Below are positions 26,647 to 34,812 of a stretch of 64,000 nucleotides of DNA, piece by piece. The stretch comes from Culturomica massiliensis. GTDB lineage: Bacteria; Bacteroidota; Bacteroidia; Bacteroidales; Marinifilaceae. Location: the NCBI RefSeq assembly GCF_900091655.1, contig NZ_LT594621.1, forward strand, positions 744,001-808,000. Reading direction: 5' to 3'. Position numbers and translations under genes: made by a program. The first letter of the stretch is position 1. Each line of letters begins with the position of its first letter. Under the pieces are notes generated by a model, which worked only from the letters and a program-made list of their open reading frames with translations, was not told where the DNA came from and did no database searches.

Positions 26647-27474
26647 ATGAAAGAAACATTAGAACTTAGAATAAACTACGATTATGCTCATTTGCTTTTT
26701 AAAGCAGATGAAGGTCAGAATATAGGAACATCTGTAAAAGTTGTTGAACTCTCAAAGGAAGACTCAAGATATAGGCAAGTGCCAATTATTGCAGAAGAAG
26801 TAAGGAAAAAATATAACGGGAAATTTTTCTTTGGTTGGAAAATCGGACGTAAATACAGTAGAAGGGAATTAGATACAGCTATATTACTGCATTTAAAAAT
26901 AAAAACAATATTTGAGCCGACAGGTGAAGAATGCGGAACGCTGTATGATGAAACGGCAGCTTGTACTATATGCGGAGCTAACAGGAAACAGGTAAGTCCT
27001 TTAATTCTTGAGAAAGGAACGATGCCCAAAAAGGATATTGCTAAAACAATAGGGGGCGAAGTAGTTGTATCAGAAAAGTTTGTAAATGCAGTAAAGCGGA
27101 GAAATTTAAAAGGCTTACAGTTTGGTGCTGTCAACGTTGAAAAATATTACCAACTTACTGCAAATACGGATATTGAATTATCGCCCAATACGATTGTAGG
27201 TATTAATCCATTTGATTTATCAACGAGTAACGAAGGAGAAATTTACAAATGTCCAAAAGGTGATACAATCGGTTTAAATCTTTTGTCAGAACCTTACGTT
27301 TTAAATAGCCAATCAATCGGGAAATATGATTTCTATGCAAGCAGGCAAAAAGTTGGTGTTAGACGTGGATTGTTACGGCCAGAGCCGATTTATTTTTGTT
27401 CACCAGCTTTCAGGAAAATGGTTGAAGAAGAAAAGCTAAGTGGATTTGAATTTGAGATAACAAATATTGAATAA
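26647..27474 (+). CDS. Putative cytoplasmic immunity protein for the HNH-like toxin (U13)
   Basis: 275 residues, no signal peptide or membrane segment. It has a cysteine cluster (ECGTLYDETAACTICG) that could bind zinc. The C-terminal half contains LSPNTIVGINPFDLST and KVGVRRGLLRPEPIYF. I do not recognise the family; the size and soluble nature recall large nuclease-immunity proteins. It is the only immunity candidate in the array predicted to stay in the cytoplasm, which matches a nuclease toxin. Its start is preceded by a partial duplicate of itself. Confidence 0.6.
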   Translation: MKETLELRINYDYAHLLFKADEGQNIGTSVKVVELSKEDSRYRQVPIIAEEVRKKYNGKFFFGWKIGRKYSRRELDTAILLHLKIKTIFEPTGEECGTLYDETAACTICGANRKQVSPLILEKGTMPKKDIAKTIGGEVVVSEKFVNAVKRRNLKGLQFGAVNVEKYYQLTANTDIELSPNTIVGINPFDLSTSNEGEIYKCPKGDTIGLNLLSEPYVLNSQSIGKYDFYASRQKVGVRRGLLRPEPIYFCSPAFRKMVEEEKLSGFEFEITNIE

Positions 27475-27491
27475 TGAACAAAGCCACTAGG

Positions 27492-27541
27492 AATGAACTT
27501 ACCCCCAAAAGTTTTGTGTCCAACTTTTGGGGGCCAGTTCA
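27492..27541. repeat. Palindromic IS-end-like element, third copy type
   Basis: AATGAACTT, then ACCCCCAAAAGTT, a short centre GTGTCC, then AACTTTTGGGGG and CCAGTTCA. It has the same design as 9592 and 16776 but a different sequence. A T-run and GGACACCCTCTTC follow, parallel to AGACAGCCTCTTT after the other copies. It may terminate U13. Confidence 0.65.
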
Positions 27542-27719
27542 CTTTTTGGACACCCTCTTCTTTTTCAGAGACGGGCGGCTTTGCCGCTAAAAAATCATTT
27601 TTAAGGCATTTTTTGCCTATTCACTGCTTATTTCTGTTAAATCTTGGTTGTTCTTGTCTTATTTTATCCCCCAAAATCGTCCTTTCCAGAAAAAGTGATC
27701 AACAATCCCTAATTTTATG

Positions 27720-27889
27720 CTAACGCTTCTTCGTAACAGTCGTTTTTATTTTGTTATAAATGAACGGTATATTAGTATATTAGAACCTTCTCCCGATTTA
27801 AATATCAATTTTCTGGGTCGTCCTAATGCGATGGGGAATGGATACTTAATAGGTATTCTTTGTAAAGGGAGATTGCGTGATAAGCAATA
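27720..27889 (+). pseudogene. Remnant of immunity family A (U14)
   Basis: Readable as the last 55 or so residues of the family A lipoprotein: TLLRNSRFYFVINERYI, LEPSPDLNINFLGRPN, then a missing base and a shift, ending in a segment for KGRLRDKQ. The first part, the lipobox and the toxin are gone. It lies at the far end of the array, 10 kb from the nearest full copy, and is followed by a cassette-type terminator. Confidence 0.75.
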
Positions 27890-27905
27890 AGCTTGTTTTA
27901 ATATA

Positions 27906-27936
27906 TTTCCGGCAAAAATCTGCCGGAAATTTTTTT
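27906..27936 (+). terminator. Cassette-type terminator at the array's end
   Basis: TTTCCGGCA-AAAATC-TGCCGGAAA with T8. The tail TTTTATGATGTAAATTTTTTTGTCATTC is shared with 19520-19545. Confidence 0.75.
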
Positions 27937-28020
27937 GTTTTTTATGATGTAAATTTTTTTGTCATTCTGATATATCCGGTGTTTTTTGGTCTCTTTTTTA
28001 GTTAAAAAAGGGCTGTTTTT

Positions 28021-28092
28021 GCAGTGATAAGGTTTTTGTAAAAAACAGGTCTTATAATCAGGTGTTTAGAAGTGCAGTGATAAGGTTTCTGT
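28021..28092. repeat. Direct repeat upstream of the secretion operon
   Basis: GCAGTGATAAGGTTT(T/C)TGT occurs at 28021 and 28074, 53 bases apart, within 140 bases of the GspG-like start. It might be a regulator-binding pair for the operon; no function is shown. Confidence 0.45.
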
Positions 28093-28160
28093 TTGCATGT
28101 CGGAGAATCTTTTTGGATTTTGTGCTTTAAATTTAGCACAAATAATCAAATGCAATCGTT

Positions 28161-28574
28161 ATGAAATCTATTCGTGCAAAATTGGAGTTGAAGGCATTTT
28201 CTTTGCCTGAGTTATTAGTTGTGCTTGTTATCATCGGGATTCTTGTTTTGATTGCTTTGCCTAATCTGATGCCTCTTATATCAAAGGCTAAAAGTACGGA
28301 GGCTCAGCAGCAGTTGGTGTTTTTGCACACCTTGGAAAAAACTCATTTTTATATGCATTCCCGGTATTCGGCTTCTTTGGAGGAGTTGGGCTTTGAGCAG
28401 CAGAAGCTGGTGACGGACGGAGGAAGTGCCAATTACCGGATTGAAGTTACCGAAGCCAGTGAGAAAGGATTTAAAGCGAAGGCTACCGCTGTGGTCGATT
28501 TCGACGGAGACGGGACATACAATGTCTGGGAAATCGACCAGGATAAAAACCTGAAGGAAGTAACGAAAGATTAA
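28161..28574 (+). CDS. gspG: GspG-like major pseudopilin
   Basis: 137 residues. A short basic leader (MKSIRAKLELKA) precedes FSLPELLVVLVIIGILVLIA, the class III signal and hydrophobic helix of type IV pilins and T2SS pseudopilins. Cleavage would be after Ala12, not the usual Gly, with Glu at +5. The C-terminal DFDGDGTYNVWEID resembles the calcium-binding loop of GspG. This is the first gene of a 12-gene plus-strand block, and the major pilin-type subunit of the machine. It builds the periplasmic pseudopilus after processing by the next gene's peptidase. Confidence 0.85.
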   Translation: MKSIRAKLELKAFSLPELLVVLVIIGILVLIALPNLMPLISKAKSTEAQQQLVFLHTLEKTHFYMHSRYSASLEELGFEQQKLVTDGGSANYRIEVTEASEKGFKAKATAVVDFDGDGTYNVWEIDQDKNLKEVTKD

Positions 28575-28592
28575 GGCCTGAAATAAAGCAAT

Positions 28593-29054
28593 ATGTGGGA
28601 TTTGTTATTGATACTGCCTTTGGGAAGTATGATGTGTTCGGATTTCCGGATGCGTAGAATTACATTGGCGGATTTGTTACTGTTCGGAATATTACAGTGG
28701 GGAATGTCTTATTACGAATGGGGGTGTTGTGCATTCTTTGTGAGAATATTCGTAAACCTGTCGTTGCTTTGCTTTATAGGAATAATTGTAGCCGGGTATT
28801 ATTACCTGCGTTACGGCAAAAAATCGTTACGTAAACAAATCGGAGTGGGGGATTTGTGGTTTTGTTTGTTGTTGCTGCCTGCTTTTTCCTGTTGGGAGTT
28901 GACTTTTTTTCTGACTTTTTCCGGTTTGATTATGTTGTCGGTGTGGTGGGTGTATGTCCGGATAAAAAGGAGGGAAGTGACAATACCTCTGGTGGGCGGT
29001 TTGGGATGTATGTATATGTTGTTAATCTTAATGCGTGTTTTGGGTTATGGATGA
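28593..29054 (+). CDS. Short prepilin peptidase (A24-like, catalytic domain only)
   Basis: 153 residues, about six membrane segments. CSDFRMRRIT (Asp17) and GVGDLWF (Asp87, the GxGD motif) match the two catalytic aspartates of type IV prepilin peptidases; IPLVGGLG near the end is also typical. The usual N-terminal cysteine-rich methyltransferase domain of GspO/PilD is missing, as in archaeal and TadV-type enzymes, so pilins may not be N-methylated. It would cut the Ala-type leaders of the pseudopilins in this operon. The gene end overlaps the GspE start by eight bases. Confidence 0.8.
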   Translation: MWDLLLILPLGSMMCSDFRMRRITLADLLLFGILQWGMSYYEWGCCAFFVRIFVNLSLLCFIGIIVAGYYYLRYGKKSLRKQIGVGDLWFCLLLLPAFSCWELTFFLTFSGLIMLSVWWVYVRIKRREVTIPLVGGLGCMYMLLILMRVLGYG

Positions 29055-30453
29055 GAAGCATATTCCGGCCGGTATAACGGGTTTTTTTACAGCAGAGGAA
29101 GCCCGTGCCTATCATTTGATTCCTGTGGAGAGGAATGCCGGAGAGTTGAAATGTTATGGTAAAAAAGGATGTTGTTATGACAGTGTACGGGAGGAAATTG
29201 CCGTAGTCCGGGGGGTGAAGCTACAGGTGGAAGTTTTACCGGAAGACGGATTCGAGCGGCTTATGCGGCAGTGTTATCGGTATGGGGGAGCGATTGCGGA
29301 TATGTCCGATGGTGATGTAGGAAGTTCGGATTTTTTGAGTCGGTTGATATTGGAGGCTTATCATTGTTATGCCAGCGATTTGCATTTTGAAGCTTATGAG
29401 GAGCGTTGCCGGGTACGTTTCCGGATAGACGGGCGTTTATTGGAACGATATGCAATCGGAAAGGAGAATTATGCGGCTTTGGTCAATCAGATAAAGATTT
29501 TGGCTAATCTGGATATTTCCGAAAAGCGTTTGCCGCAGGATGGACGGATTTTTTTCAATAGGGAGGCCTGTCGTTTTGATGTCAGGGTGTCTTGTCTGCC
29601 GGCCATATACGGTGAAAAGATCGTTCTTCGCTTACTGACGCGTCATACGGAATTGCTCGATCTGGATAATTTGGGTTTTGATGACAGGCAATTGGCGGAT
29701 TACCGGGAAGCTGTCTCCAATCCGCATGGGTTGATCCTGATCAGCGGTCCGACCGGTTCGGGTAAAAGCACTACATTGTATGCCACTTTACGTTTGCTGA
29801 ACCGTGAAGACAATAATATTCTGACGATAGAGGATCCCGTGGAGTATACGCTGGAGGGGGTCAATCAGGTGCAGTTGAAGGAGGAGATCGGGCTTACCTT
29901 CGGTAGTGCTTTGCGTACTTTTTTACGGCAAGATCCGGATATTATCATGTTGGGAGAAATCCGGGATACGGAAACGGCCCGTATGGCCGTAAGAAGTTCT
30001 TTGACGGGGCATTTGATTTTTTCGACGATACATACGAACAGTGCCTGGGGATGTGTGGCCCGCCTTACGGATATGGGACTTCATTCTTTTCTGATTGCCG
30101 ATACGTTGCTTTTGTGTATGGCTCAGCGCTTGGTGCGTTTGCTTTGTCCTCATTGCAAGTGCGGGATGAATGCAGAGGAGGGAGGATTGGCGCATTTGGC
30201 CGGTGTTCCCCGCCGTCTTTTCCGGGCTGTAGGATGTGAGGCTTGTTATTATACCGGTTATTCCGGGCGGAAGGCCGTTTATGAGGTGCTGCCTGTCGAT
30301 TCGCGTTTGGCTTTGGCCATTCGTAATCAGGAAACGGAAATAGCGGCTTTGTTAAAGGAAAGAGGGATAAAAACATTGAGAGAGTCTGCCTTGCAACTGT
30401 TAGAGGACGGTCTGACTTCTCTGGAAGAGGTATTGCCCTTGTTGAACGAATAA
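29047..30453 (+). CDS. gspE: GspE/PilB-type assembly ATPase
   Basis: 468 residues from ATG 29047, chosen over GTG 29035 because of the better start and the short overlap with the peptidase gene. Walker A GPTGSGKST at 234-242, Asp box and Walker B in QDPDIIMLGEIRDTET, and the His box LIFSTIHTNSA are all present. A tetracysteine zinc motif (CPHCKCG..CEACYYTG) lies near the C-terminus, as in GspE and PilB extension ATPases but not PilT. There is no second ATPase gene in the block, so retraction is not encoded here. This points to secretion-type or non-retractile fibre assembly. It acts in the cytoplasm with GspF and the GspL-like protein. Confidence 0.93.
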   Translation: MDEKHIPAGITGFFTAEEARAYHLIPVERNAGELKCYGKKGCCYDSVREEIAVVRGVKLQVEVLPEDGFERLMRQCYRYGGAIADMSDGDVGSSDFLSRLILEAYHCYASDLHFEAYEERCRVRFRIDGRLLERYAIGKENYAALVNQIKILANLDISEKRLPQDGRIFFNREACRFDVRVSCLPAIYGEKIVLRLLTRHTELLDLDNLGFDDRQLADYREAVSNPHGLILISGPTGSGKSTTLYATLRLLNREDNNILTIEDPVEYTLEGVNQVQLKEEIGLTFGSALRTFLRQDPDIIMLGEIRDTETARMAVRSSLTGHLIFSTIHTNSAWGCVARLTDMGLHSFLIADTLLLCMAQRLVRLLCPHCKCGMNAEEGGLAHLAGVPRRLFRAVGCEACYYTGYSGRKAVYEVLPVDSRLALAIRNQETEIAALLKERGIKTLRESALQLLEDGLTSLEEVLPLLNE

Positions 30454-30463
30454 ACGGTAGGTT

Positions 30464-32359
30464 ATGATTTTAAGGTGTTTGTTTTCAGTGATTATATTGG
30501 TCGTATCGGGAAGTGTGTATGCCCAGGAGAGTGCCGACTCTTTGGCGGTAGTACAGACAGATGTTTTACGAAGGACTTTGGATAGTTTGGGAAGCAGGGA
30601 TCCCGCTTATTTGCAGGAAACGGATCTTTCGGTGGGAAATATTCCGCTTTCCGAGTTATTACGTAGTATTGCGACAGTCAATCAGGTGAATTTATGTGTA
30701 AAGGTAGCAACCGATCCTTTGGTCGCCTGTAATTTCAGTCGGGCACGTATTACAGACCTGTTGTATTTTCTTTGCCGGGAGTACGGTTTGGAGGCCGAAA
30801 TCAGCGGTAATATTGTGACACTCCGTTCAGCTGCCGTTTTACCGCAATCCGAACCGGAACCAACGGTGCGTTACGATTCGTTACAGGTTTCTCTCTCTTT
30901 CGATTTTCAGGAAGTTTTGCTTCCGGAGGTGGCTCGTTGCATCACCCGGCTGACAGGACAAAATGTAATTGTACCTCAGAATTTGTATGCTTCCCGCGTA
31001 TCGTCTTATCTGCAACAATTAAAAGTGCCTGATGCAATCCGTGCTTTGGCTGCAGCTAACGGTTTGGTGGTTACGGAAGAAAAGAGAGGCGTATGGATTT
31101 TTGATTCCTCCGGAGAAAGAGAATCTGAAGGGCAGGAACGGAATAAGCATTTTGTCCGGAGAGAGGTATATGCAACAGACCGGTTATCGGCCGATAGTCT
31201 GGGCTGTCTTACCGCACATATAACAAATGGAAATTTGAGCGATATATTGTCAGAAGCCTGTGAGTTGCTAAAGCTGAATTATTTTTTTGCCACCCCTTTG
31301 AAGGGCCAGACTTCGGTGTATTTACAGCATATAGAGTATGAGACTTTTTTCGACGTTGTACTGGCGGGAAGCGGGATCAGTTGCGGGAAGTATGACGGGG
31401 TGTATGTATTCGGAACAACAGGGAAGGAGAATGCTTTGGTGACAACGCGTGTCGTTCCGTTGCGTTACCGTACGGCGGAGCATTTACCCGAGCTGATACC
31501 GGATGCATTGAAAAAAGAGGTGCAGGTGCAGCTTTTCCCCGATCTCAACAGTTTGATCGTAAGCGGAGACAGCCGGCATGTGACGGCCGTGTGTCGTTTT
31601 CTGGAGAGCATAGACCGGAGAGTACCTTTGATAACGATTGACGTTATGATTGTCGAGGTGACGAAAAGTACGATCCGGGAAGCCGGAATTGAAGCCGGCC
31701 TGGGGGAGAAACCGGCGGTAACGAAGGGCTCTTTTTCTCCCGGTATCAATATGACTTTGGGAGCTGTATCGGTAAATAAGCTGATTAATAGTTTCAACGG
31801 TTTCGGATCGGTGAATCTGGGAAGGGTTACTCCTGATTTTTACATGAATCTTAAATTTCTGGAAGAGGCCGGAGATATTGAGTTGCGTTCGACACCGAAA
31901 CTTTCGACGCTGAACGGACACGAGGCGACGCTGAAAAGCGGGGAAACCCGGTATTACAAAGAAGTGTCGAGTAATATTATCGGGTCACAGACTCCCATAC
32001 AATCGGATTCCTATACCTGGAAAAGTATAGATGCTAATTTGTGTGTACGGATTGTACCTTATGTGGGAGAGGACGGACATATCACTTTGCAGGTAGAAAT
32101 CGAACAGAGCGAATTTACGGGAAAAGAGGAAAAAGATGCTCCCCCTTCGACGGCTACCCGTAGTTTTAAGTCTCAGATCAGGGTGAAAGACGGTGAAATG
32201 GTGTTGCTGGGCGGGATCGAACGCAACAGCCGGGACCGCAGTAGCCGGGGATTGCCTTATATTGCCCGTATTCCTTTGTTGAAGTGGTTGTTCGGATCGA
32301 CCAGAAACAATAAGGTGAACCAAAAACTCAATATTTTTATTAAACCGACAGTATTATAA
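30464..32359 (+). CDS. gspD: Secretin (GspD/PilQ family)
   Basis: 631 residues with a signal peptide (cleaved after SGSVYA). The N-terminal half has STN/N0-like and repeated N-domain segments (NIPLSELLRSIATVNQV and NLSDILSEACELLKL). The C-terminal third is the secretin beta-barrel: MIVEVTKSTIREAGIEAG, LRSTPKLSTLNGHEATL, RSFKSQIRVKDGEMVLLGG and IPLLKWLFGS. It forms the outer-membrane channel of the machine. No C-terminal S-domain is seen. The lipoprotein at 33959 could be its pilotin. Confidence 0.92.
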   Translation: MILRCLFSVIILVVSGSVYAQESADSLAVVQTDVLRRTLDSLGSRDPAYLQETDLSVGNIPLSELLRSIATVNQVNLCVKVATDPLVACNFSRARITDLLYFLCREYGLEAEISGNIVTLRSAAVLPQSEPEPTVRYDSLQVSLSFDFQEVLLPEVARCITRLTGQNVIVPQNLYASRVSSYLQQLKVPDAIRALAAANGLVVTEEKRGVWIFDSSGERESEGQERNKHFVRREVYATDRLSADSLGCLTAHITNGNLSDILSEACELLKLNYFFATPLKGQTSVYLQHIEYETFFDVVLAGSGISCGKYDGVYVFGTTGKENALVTTRVVPLRYRTAEHLPELIPDALKKEVQVQLFPDLNSLIVSGDSRHVTAVCRFLESIDRRVPLITIDVMIVEVTKSTIREAGIEAGLGEKPAVTKGSFSPGINMTLGAVSVNKLINSFNGFGSVNLGRVTPDFYMNLKFLEEAGDIELRSTPKLSTLNGHEATLKSGETRYYKEVSSNIIGSQTPIQSDSYTWKSIDANLCVRIVPYVGEDGHITLQVEIEQSEFTGKEEKDAPPSTATRSFKSQIRVKDGEMVLLGGIERNSRDRSSRGLPYIARIPLLKWLFGSTRNNKVNQKLNIFIKPTVL

Positions 32360-32370
32360 ATAATTCAACA

Positions 32371-33354
32371 ATGGTATTACCTGAAACTATCACCGGATAC
32401 GCTCAATTTCTAAAGGTGGTTATTCTGCCGGACGGAAGTTTTCAAACGGTTCTGTATGTACTGCGTAAAGGAAAATGTGTGAGTATACCGGAAAAAGTCG
32501 CAGGAAGGCAGGCTTTAACATTCGTATTGCTGGAGGGGGAAGGGGTATTGCGGAGGGTTTACCGGGAAGGTGATGAAAGTATACGCAGAATTACCGGGAA
32601 TCCGGATTTGTTATACGATTCGGAACAGAGGGAAGATGGAACGGTGTTACGGTTTATGCGGCGGGATAAGGCTGACGAGGTCGTAACCGGATTGAAACAG
32701 AGAGGTATACAGGTGTACGGAGTGTATTTGTCCAGGGGAGAAGAAAAAAGTCTGTCTTCGCCGGAAGAAGATGAAGTTGTCCGGTGGTTGCGGATTCGAA
32801 AGGAAGAAATGAGATTCCGGGTTTTGTTCCGGCCTGACCGGAAAGGAAAGGTGTTGGGAGAATGTGTTTTCCGGCGCTTGAGGTTACCGTTGTTGTGTTT
32901 TTGGCTGATCGTACTGATCGGTAATTTTTTCGGAACCGTTGCATTGGAAGAAAGAGTGCGGGAACAGGAGGCGATCGTGGCGGTACGTATGCGGGAACGG
33001 GAAGGAAGAAGCCGGGAGGATGAAGGAATTCGCAATTTGTCGGAGAAAGTCCGTAGGTGGTCGGTCGGGCGTTGTGCTTTACTGTTGGACCGGATTGCCC
33101 GGCATGTTCCGGGGGAGATGCAATTGTCTTTATTGAGTGTAGCTCCTTCTGAGGGAAAGCTCCGATCGGGGCGGGATCCGGAAATCGTATCGGGAGTGGT
33201 GTTGATCGGCGGGGAGACTTCGGATCCCGGAACGGTTACCCGTTTTTGCCGTTTGCTGGAAAAGGAAACTTTTTGCCGGGAGATAGAATTAAAAACGATA
33301 CACAGGTTGTCGGGACGGGAGGCATATCGTTTTGAAATCAAGGTTTCTTTGTAA
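32371..33354 (+). CDS. GspL/PilN-like inner-membrane assembly protein
   Basis: 327 residues. A cytoplasmic part of about 168 residues is followed by one membrane segment (about 171-191, PLLCFWLIVLIGNFFGTVA), a charged coiled-coil (EERVREQEAIVAVRMRE) and a ferredoxin-like periplasmic domain ending YRFEIKVSL. This layout matches GspL, or PilM-PilN fused. The cytoplasmic part would dock the GspE ATPase. Identification is by architecture and position between the secretin and the PilO-like gene; direct sequence signature is weak. Confidence 0.65.
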   Translation: MVLPETITGYAQFLKVVILPDGSFQTVLYVLRKGKCVSIPEKVAGRQALTFVLLEGEGVLRRVYREGDESIRRITGNPDLLYDSEQREDGTVLRFMRRDKADEVVTGLKQRGIQVYGVYLSRGEEKSLSSPEEDEVVRWLRIRKEEMRFRVLFRPDRKGKVLGECVFRRLRLPLLCFWLIVLIGNFFGTVALEERVREQEAIVAVRMREREGRSREDEGIRNLSEKVRRWSVGRCALLLDRIARHVPGEMQLSLLSVAPSEGKLRSGRDPEIVSGVVLIGGETSDPGTVTRFCRLLEKETFCREIELKTIHRLSGREAYRFEIKVSL

Positions 33355-33376
33355 TTCCGGGATTAAAATAGAAGTT

Positions 33377-33871
33377 ATGAAAGAATATACGGGGCTTGTG
33401 AAATTGTCGGTACTGGTCGTTGTGTTGCCTTTATTTGTCTGGTCATTCGCTTTGAAGAGAAGCGTAGGCCTTTGGAAGCGGTATACGGCTGAAAAAGTGA
33501 AGTCGGAACAATTGTCGGAACAGAAATTGCCTTTACCGAATGAAACGAAGCAGGAGGAGATCGGCGGTTCCTTATTGGTGGACGGTAAGTTACTGGACGG
33601 GCTGACGGAAATCATCCGCCGCGAAAATGTCGGGGTCGTCAGCTATTTGCCCGTAGTGCTTCATAAGGAAGGGAAGTATTGTTTGTATGCGGGCGAATTG
33701 GTTTTGGCCGGAAGGTATGGCGGATTACTTCGTTTCATGGATGTATTGGAGACGGAAATGCCTTCGGTGAAGATCGTTTCTGCCGGATTCCGGTTGTTTA
33801 AGGAAAGATACAATGACAAGCCGGAATTGCATTTGGCATTGATTGTTGTGGAGTTGGCGGGGGAAAAATAA
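33377..33871 (+). CDS. GspM/PilO-like inner-membrane assembly protein
   Basis: 164 residues from ATG 33377; the open frame reaches back to 33332 but overlaps the previous gene, and 33377 gives the proper short N-terminus. One membrane segment (about 8-24, VKLSVLVVVLPLFVWSF), then a coiled region and an alpha/beta domain (GELVLAGRYGGLLRFMDVLE, typical of PilO/GspM). Partner of the preceding PilN-like protein. The 87-base gap after it is the widest in the first half of the block and could hold a weak internal promoter. Confidence 0.65.
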   Translation: MKEYTGLVKLSVLVVVLPLFVWSFALKRSVGLWKRYTAEKVKSEQLSEQKLPLPNETKQEEIGGSLLVDGKLLDGLTEIIRRENVGVVSYLPVVLHKEGKYCLYAGELVLAGRYGGLLRFMDVLETEMPSVKIVSAGFRLFKERYNDKPELHLALIVVELAGEK

Positions 33872-33958
33872 ATTTCAGCGTTGGGGATTGTCGCTTGAAT
33901 AAAGGTTGTTATTAAATAAAATGTGTCATTCGTTATAGGGTTTATGTAAAAACAGGTT

Positions 33959-34318
33959 ATGAAAATTAAAGTGTTGTTTTTGTCGTATTGTTTGTTATTC
34001 CTGTCTTGTGAAGATGTCTTCGAAAAAGATATCAGCCGGAAAAAGGTGGAGGTGATGGCTCCCGGAGCGGGATGGGTCTTAAACGAAGCGGAGCAGGTAT
34101 TTGTCTGGAAGTTGATGGAGGGGGCTTCTGCCTACCGTCTGGTGGTGGTGTCTCCATCCTTTGCCCGTATCGGCCGTTATGTTGCAGATACACTGGTAAC
34201 CGGCAATCATTGGAAAACGGTTTTGCCGGAAGGACCTTATGAGTGGTCGGTGAGGGGATGTAATTCGGCTTATGAGTCACAGGATACTGTTTTGGCTTTT
34301 TCGGTAGATCGGGAATGA
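33959..34318 (+). CDS. FN3-like small lipoprotein, possible pilotin
   Basis: 119 residues with lipobox FLSC (Cys about 17). The mature part follows a fibronectin-III-like pattern (FVWKLMEGASAYRLVVVSP, then PEGPYEWSVRGCNSAYES). Its position inside the secretion block, between PilO-like and GspC-like genes, suggests a role in the machine, such as helping the secretin reach the outer membrane. No pilotin family signature is visible, so the role is inferred only from context. Confidence 0.6.
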   Translation: MKIKVLFLSYCLLFLSCEDVFEKDISRKKVEVMAPGAGWVLNEAEQVFVWKLMEGASAYRLVVVSPSFARIGRYVADTLVTGNHWKTVLPEGPYEWSVRGCNSAYESQDTVLAFSVDRE

Positions 34319-34346
34319 ATCAGATCGGGAATAAAAGGGAGTAACT

Positions 34347-34808
34347 ATGAAAAATAGAAAGGTAGTAGGTGTGCTTTTGCTTGTTGTTGCCGTTGTATGG
34401 AGTATCGTTATTTGGCGGATTGCCGGCGCTTTGGGAGATCAGAAAGATATGGACGCCGTTAACGGTTACCGGCCGTCACCTGCTGTTACGGTATGTGACA
34501 GTATACGGGTAGATTATCCCGATCCTTTCCTGAAGTCAGAATTACAGGTAAACTCCGGAAAGCAATCGGCTATACGTCCCTCTGCTTTCTTTGTTCCCGA
34601 TATGCCCTTGCATACGGCTGATCCGCCGTCTTTTCTTTTCCGGGGCAGACTGAGGCGGGGAAAACGGGCGTATGTGTTGTTGGAGTCGGACGGTCGTCGT
34701 GAGATTGTGGGGGTGGGAGACGTAATTGACGGCTTCCGGATTGTAAAATCAGCCGGAGATTCTGCCGTATTTGTAAAGGGGAATCAGAGGTACGTATTGA
34801 AAAAATAA
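34347..34808 (+). CDS. GspC/PilP-like periplasmic connector
   Basis: 153 residues: one N-terminal membrane segment (about 6-26), a proline-containing linker with DYPDPFLK, and a C-terminal beta domain (FRGRLRRGKRAYVLLES, VGVGDVIDGFRIVK, VKGNQRYVLKK). This is the layout of the HR domain of GspC and of PilP, which link the inner-membrane platform to the secretin. It sits four bases before the next gene. Confidence 0.65.
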   Translation: MKNRKVVGVLLLVVAVVWSIVIWRIAGALGDQKDMDAVNGYRPSPAVTVCDSIRVDYPDPFLKSELQVNSGKQSAIRPSAFFVPDMPLHTADPPSFLFRGRLRRGKRAYVLLESDGRREIVGVGDVIDGFRIVKSAGDSAVFVKGNQRYVLKK

Positions 34809-34812
34809 GGAT

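Larger units (their letters stand above)
27475..28160. other. Gene-free region between the RHS array and the secretion operon
   Basis: 686 bases without an intact gene. It holds an IS-end-like palindrome (27492-27541), a decayed immunity A remnant (27720-27889), a terminator (27906-27936) and a short direct repeat upstream of the GspG-like gene. Bases 27546-27719 show nothing I can assign. Confidence 0.75.

Noticed and set aside
27493..27723. 76-codon plus-strand frame after U13
   Set aside because: It covers the IS-end-like palindrome and has no homology or ribosome-binding site that I can see.
32559..33341. 260-codon minus-strand frame within the GspL-like gene
   Set aside because: Antisense shadow, Ser/Arg/Thr-rich as expected from the reverse of Arg/Glu-rich codons.
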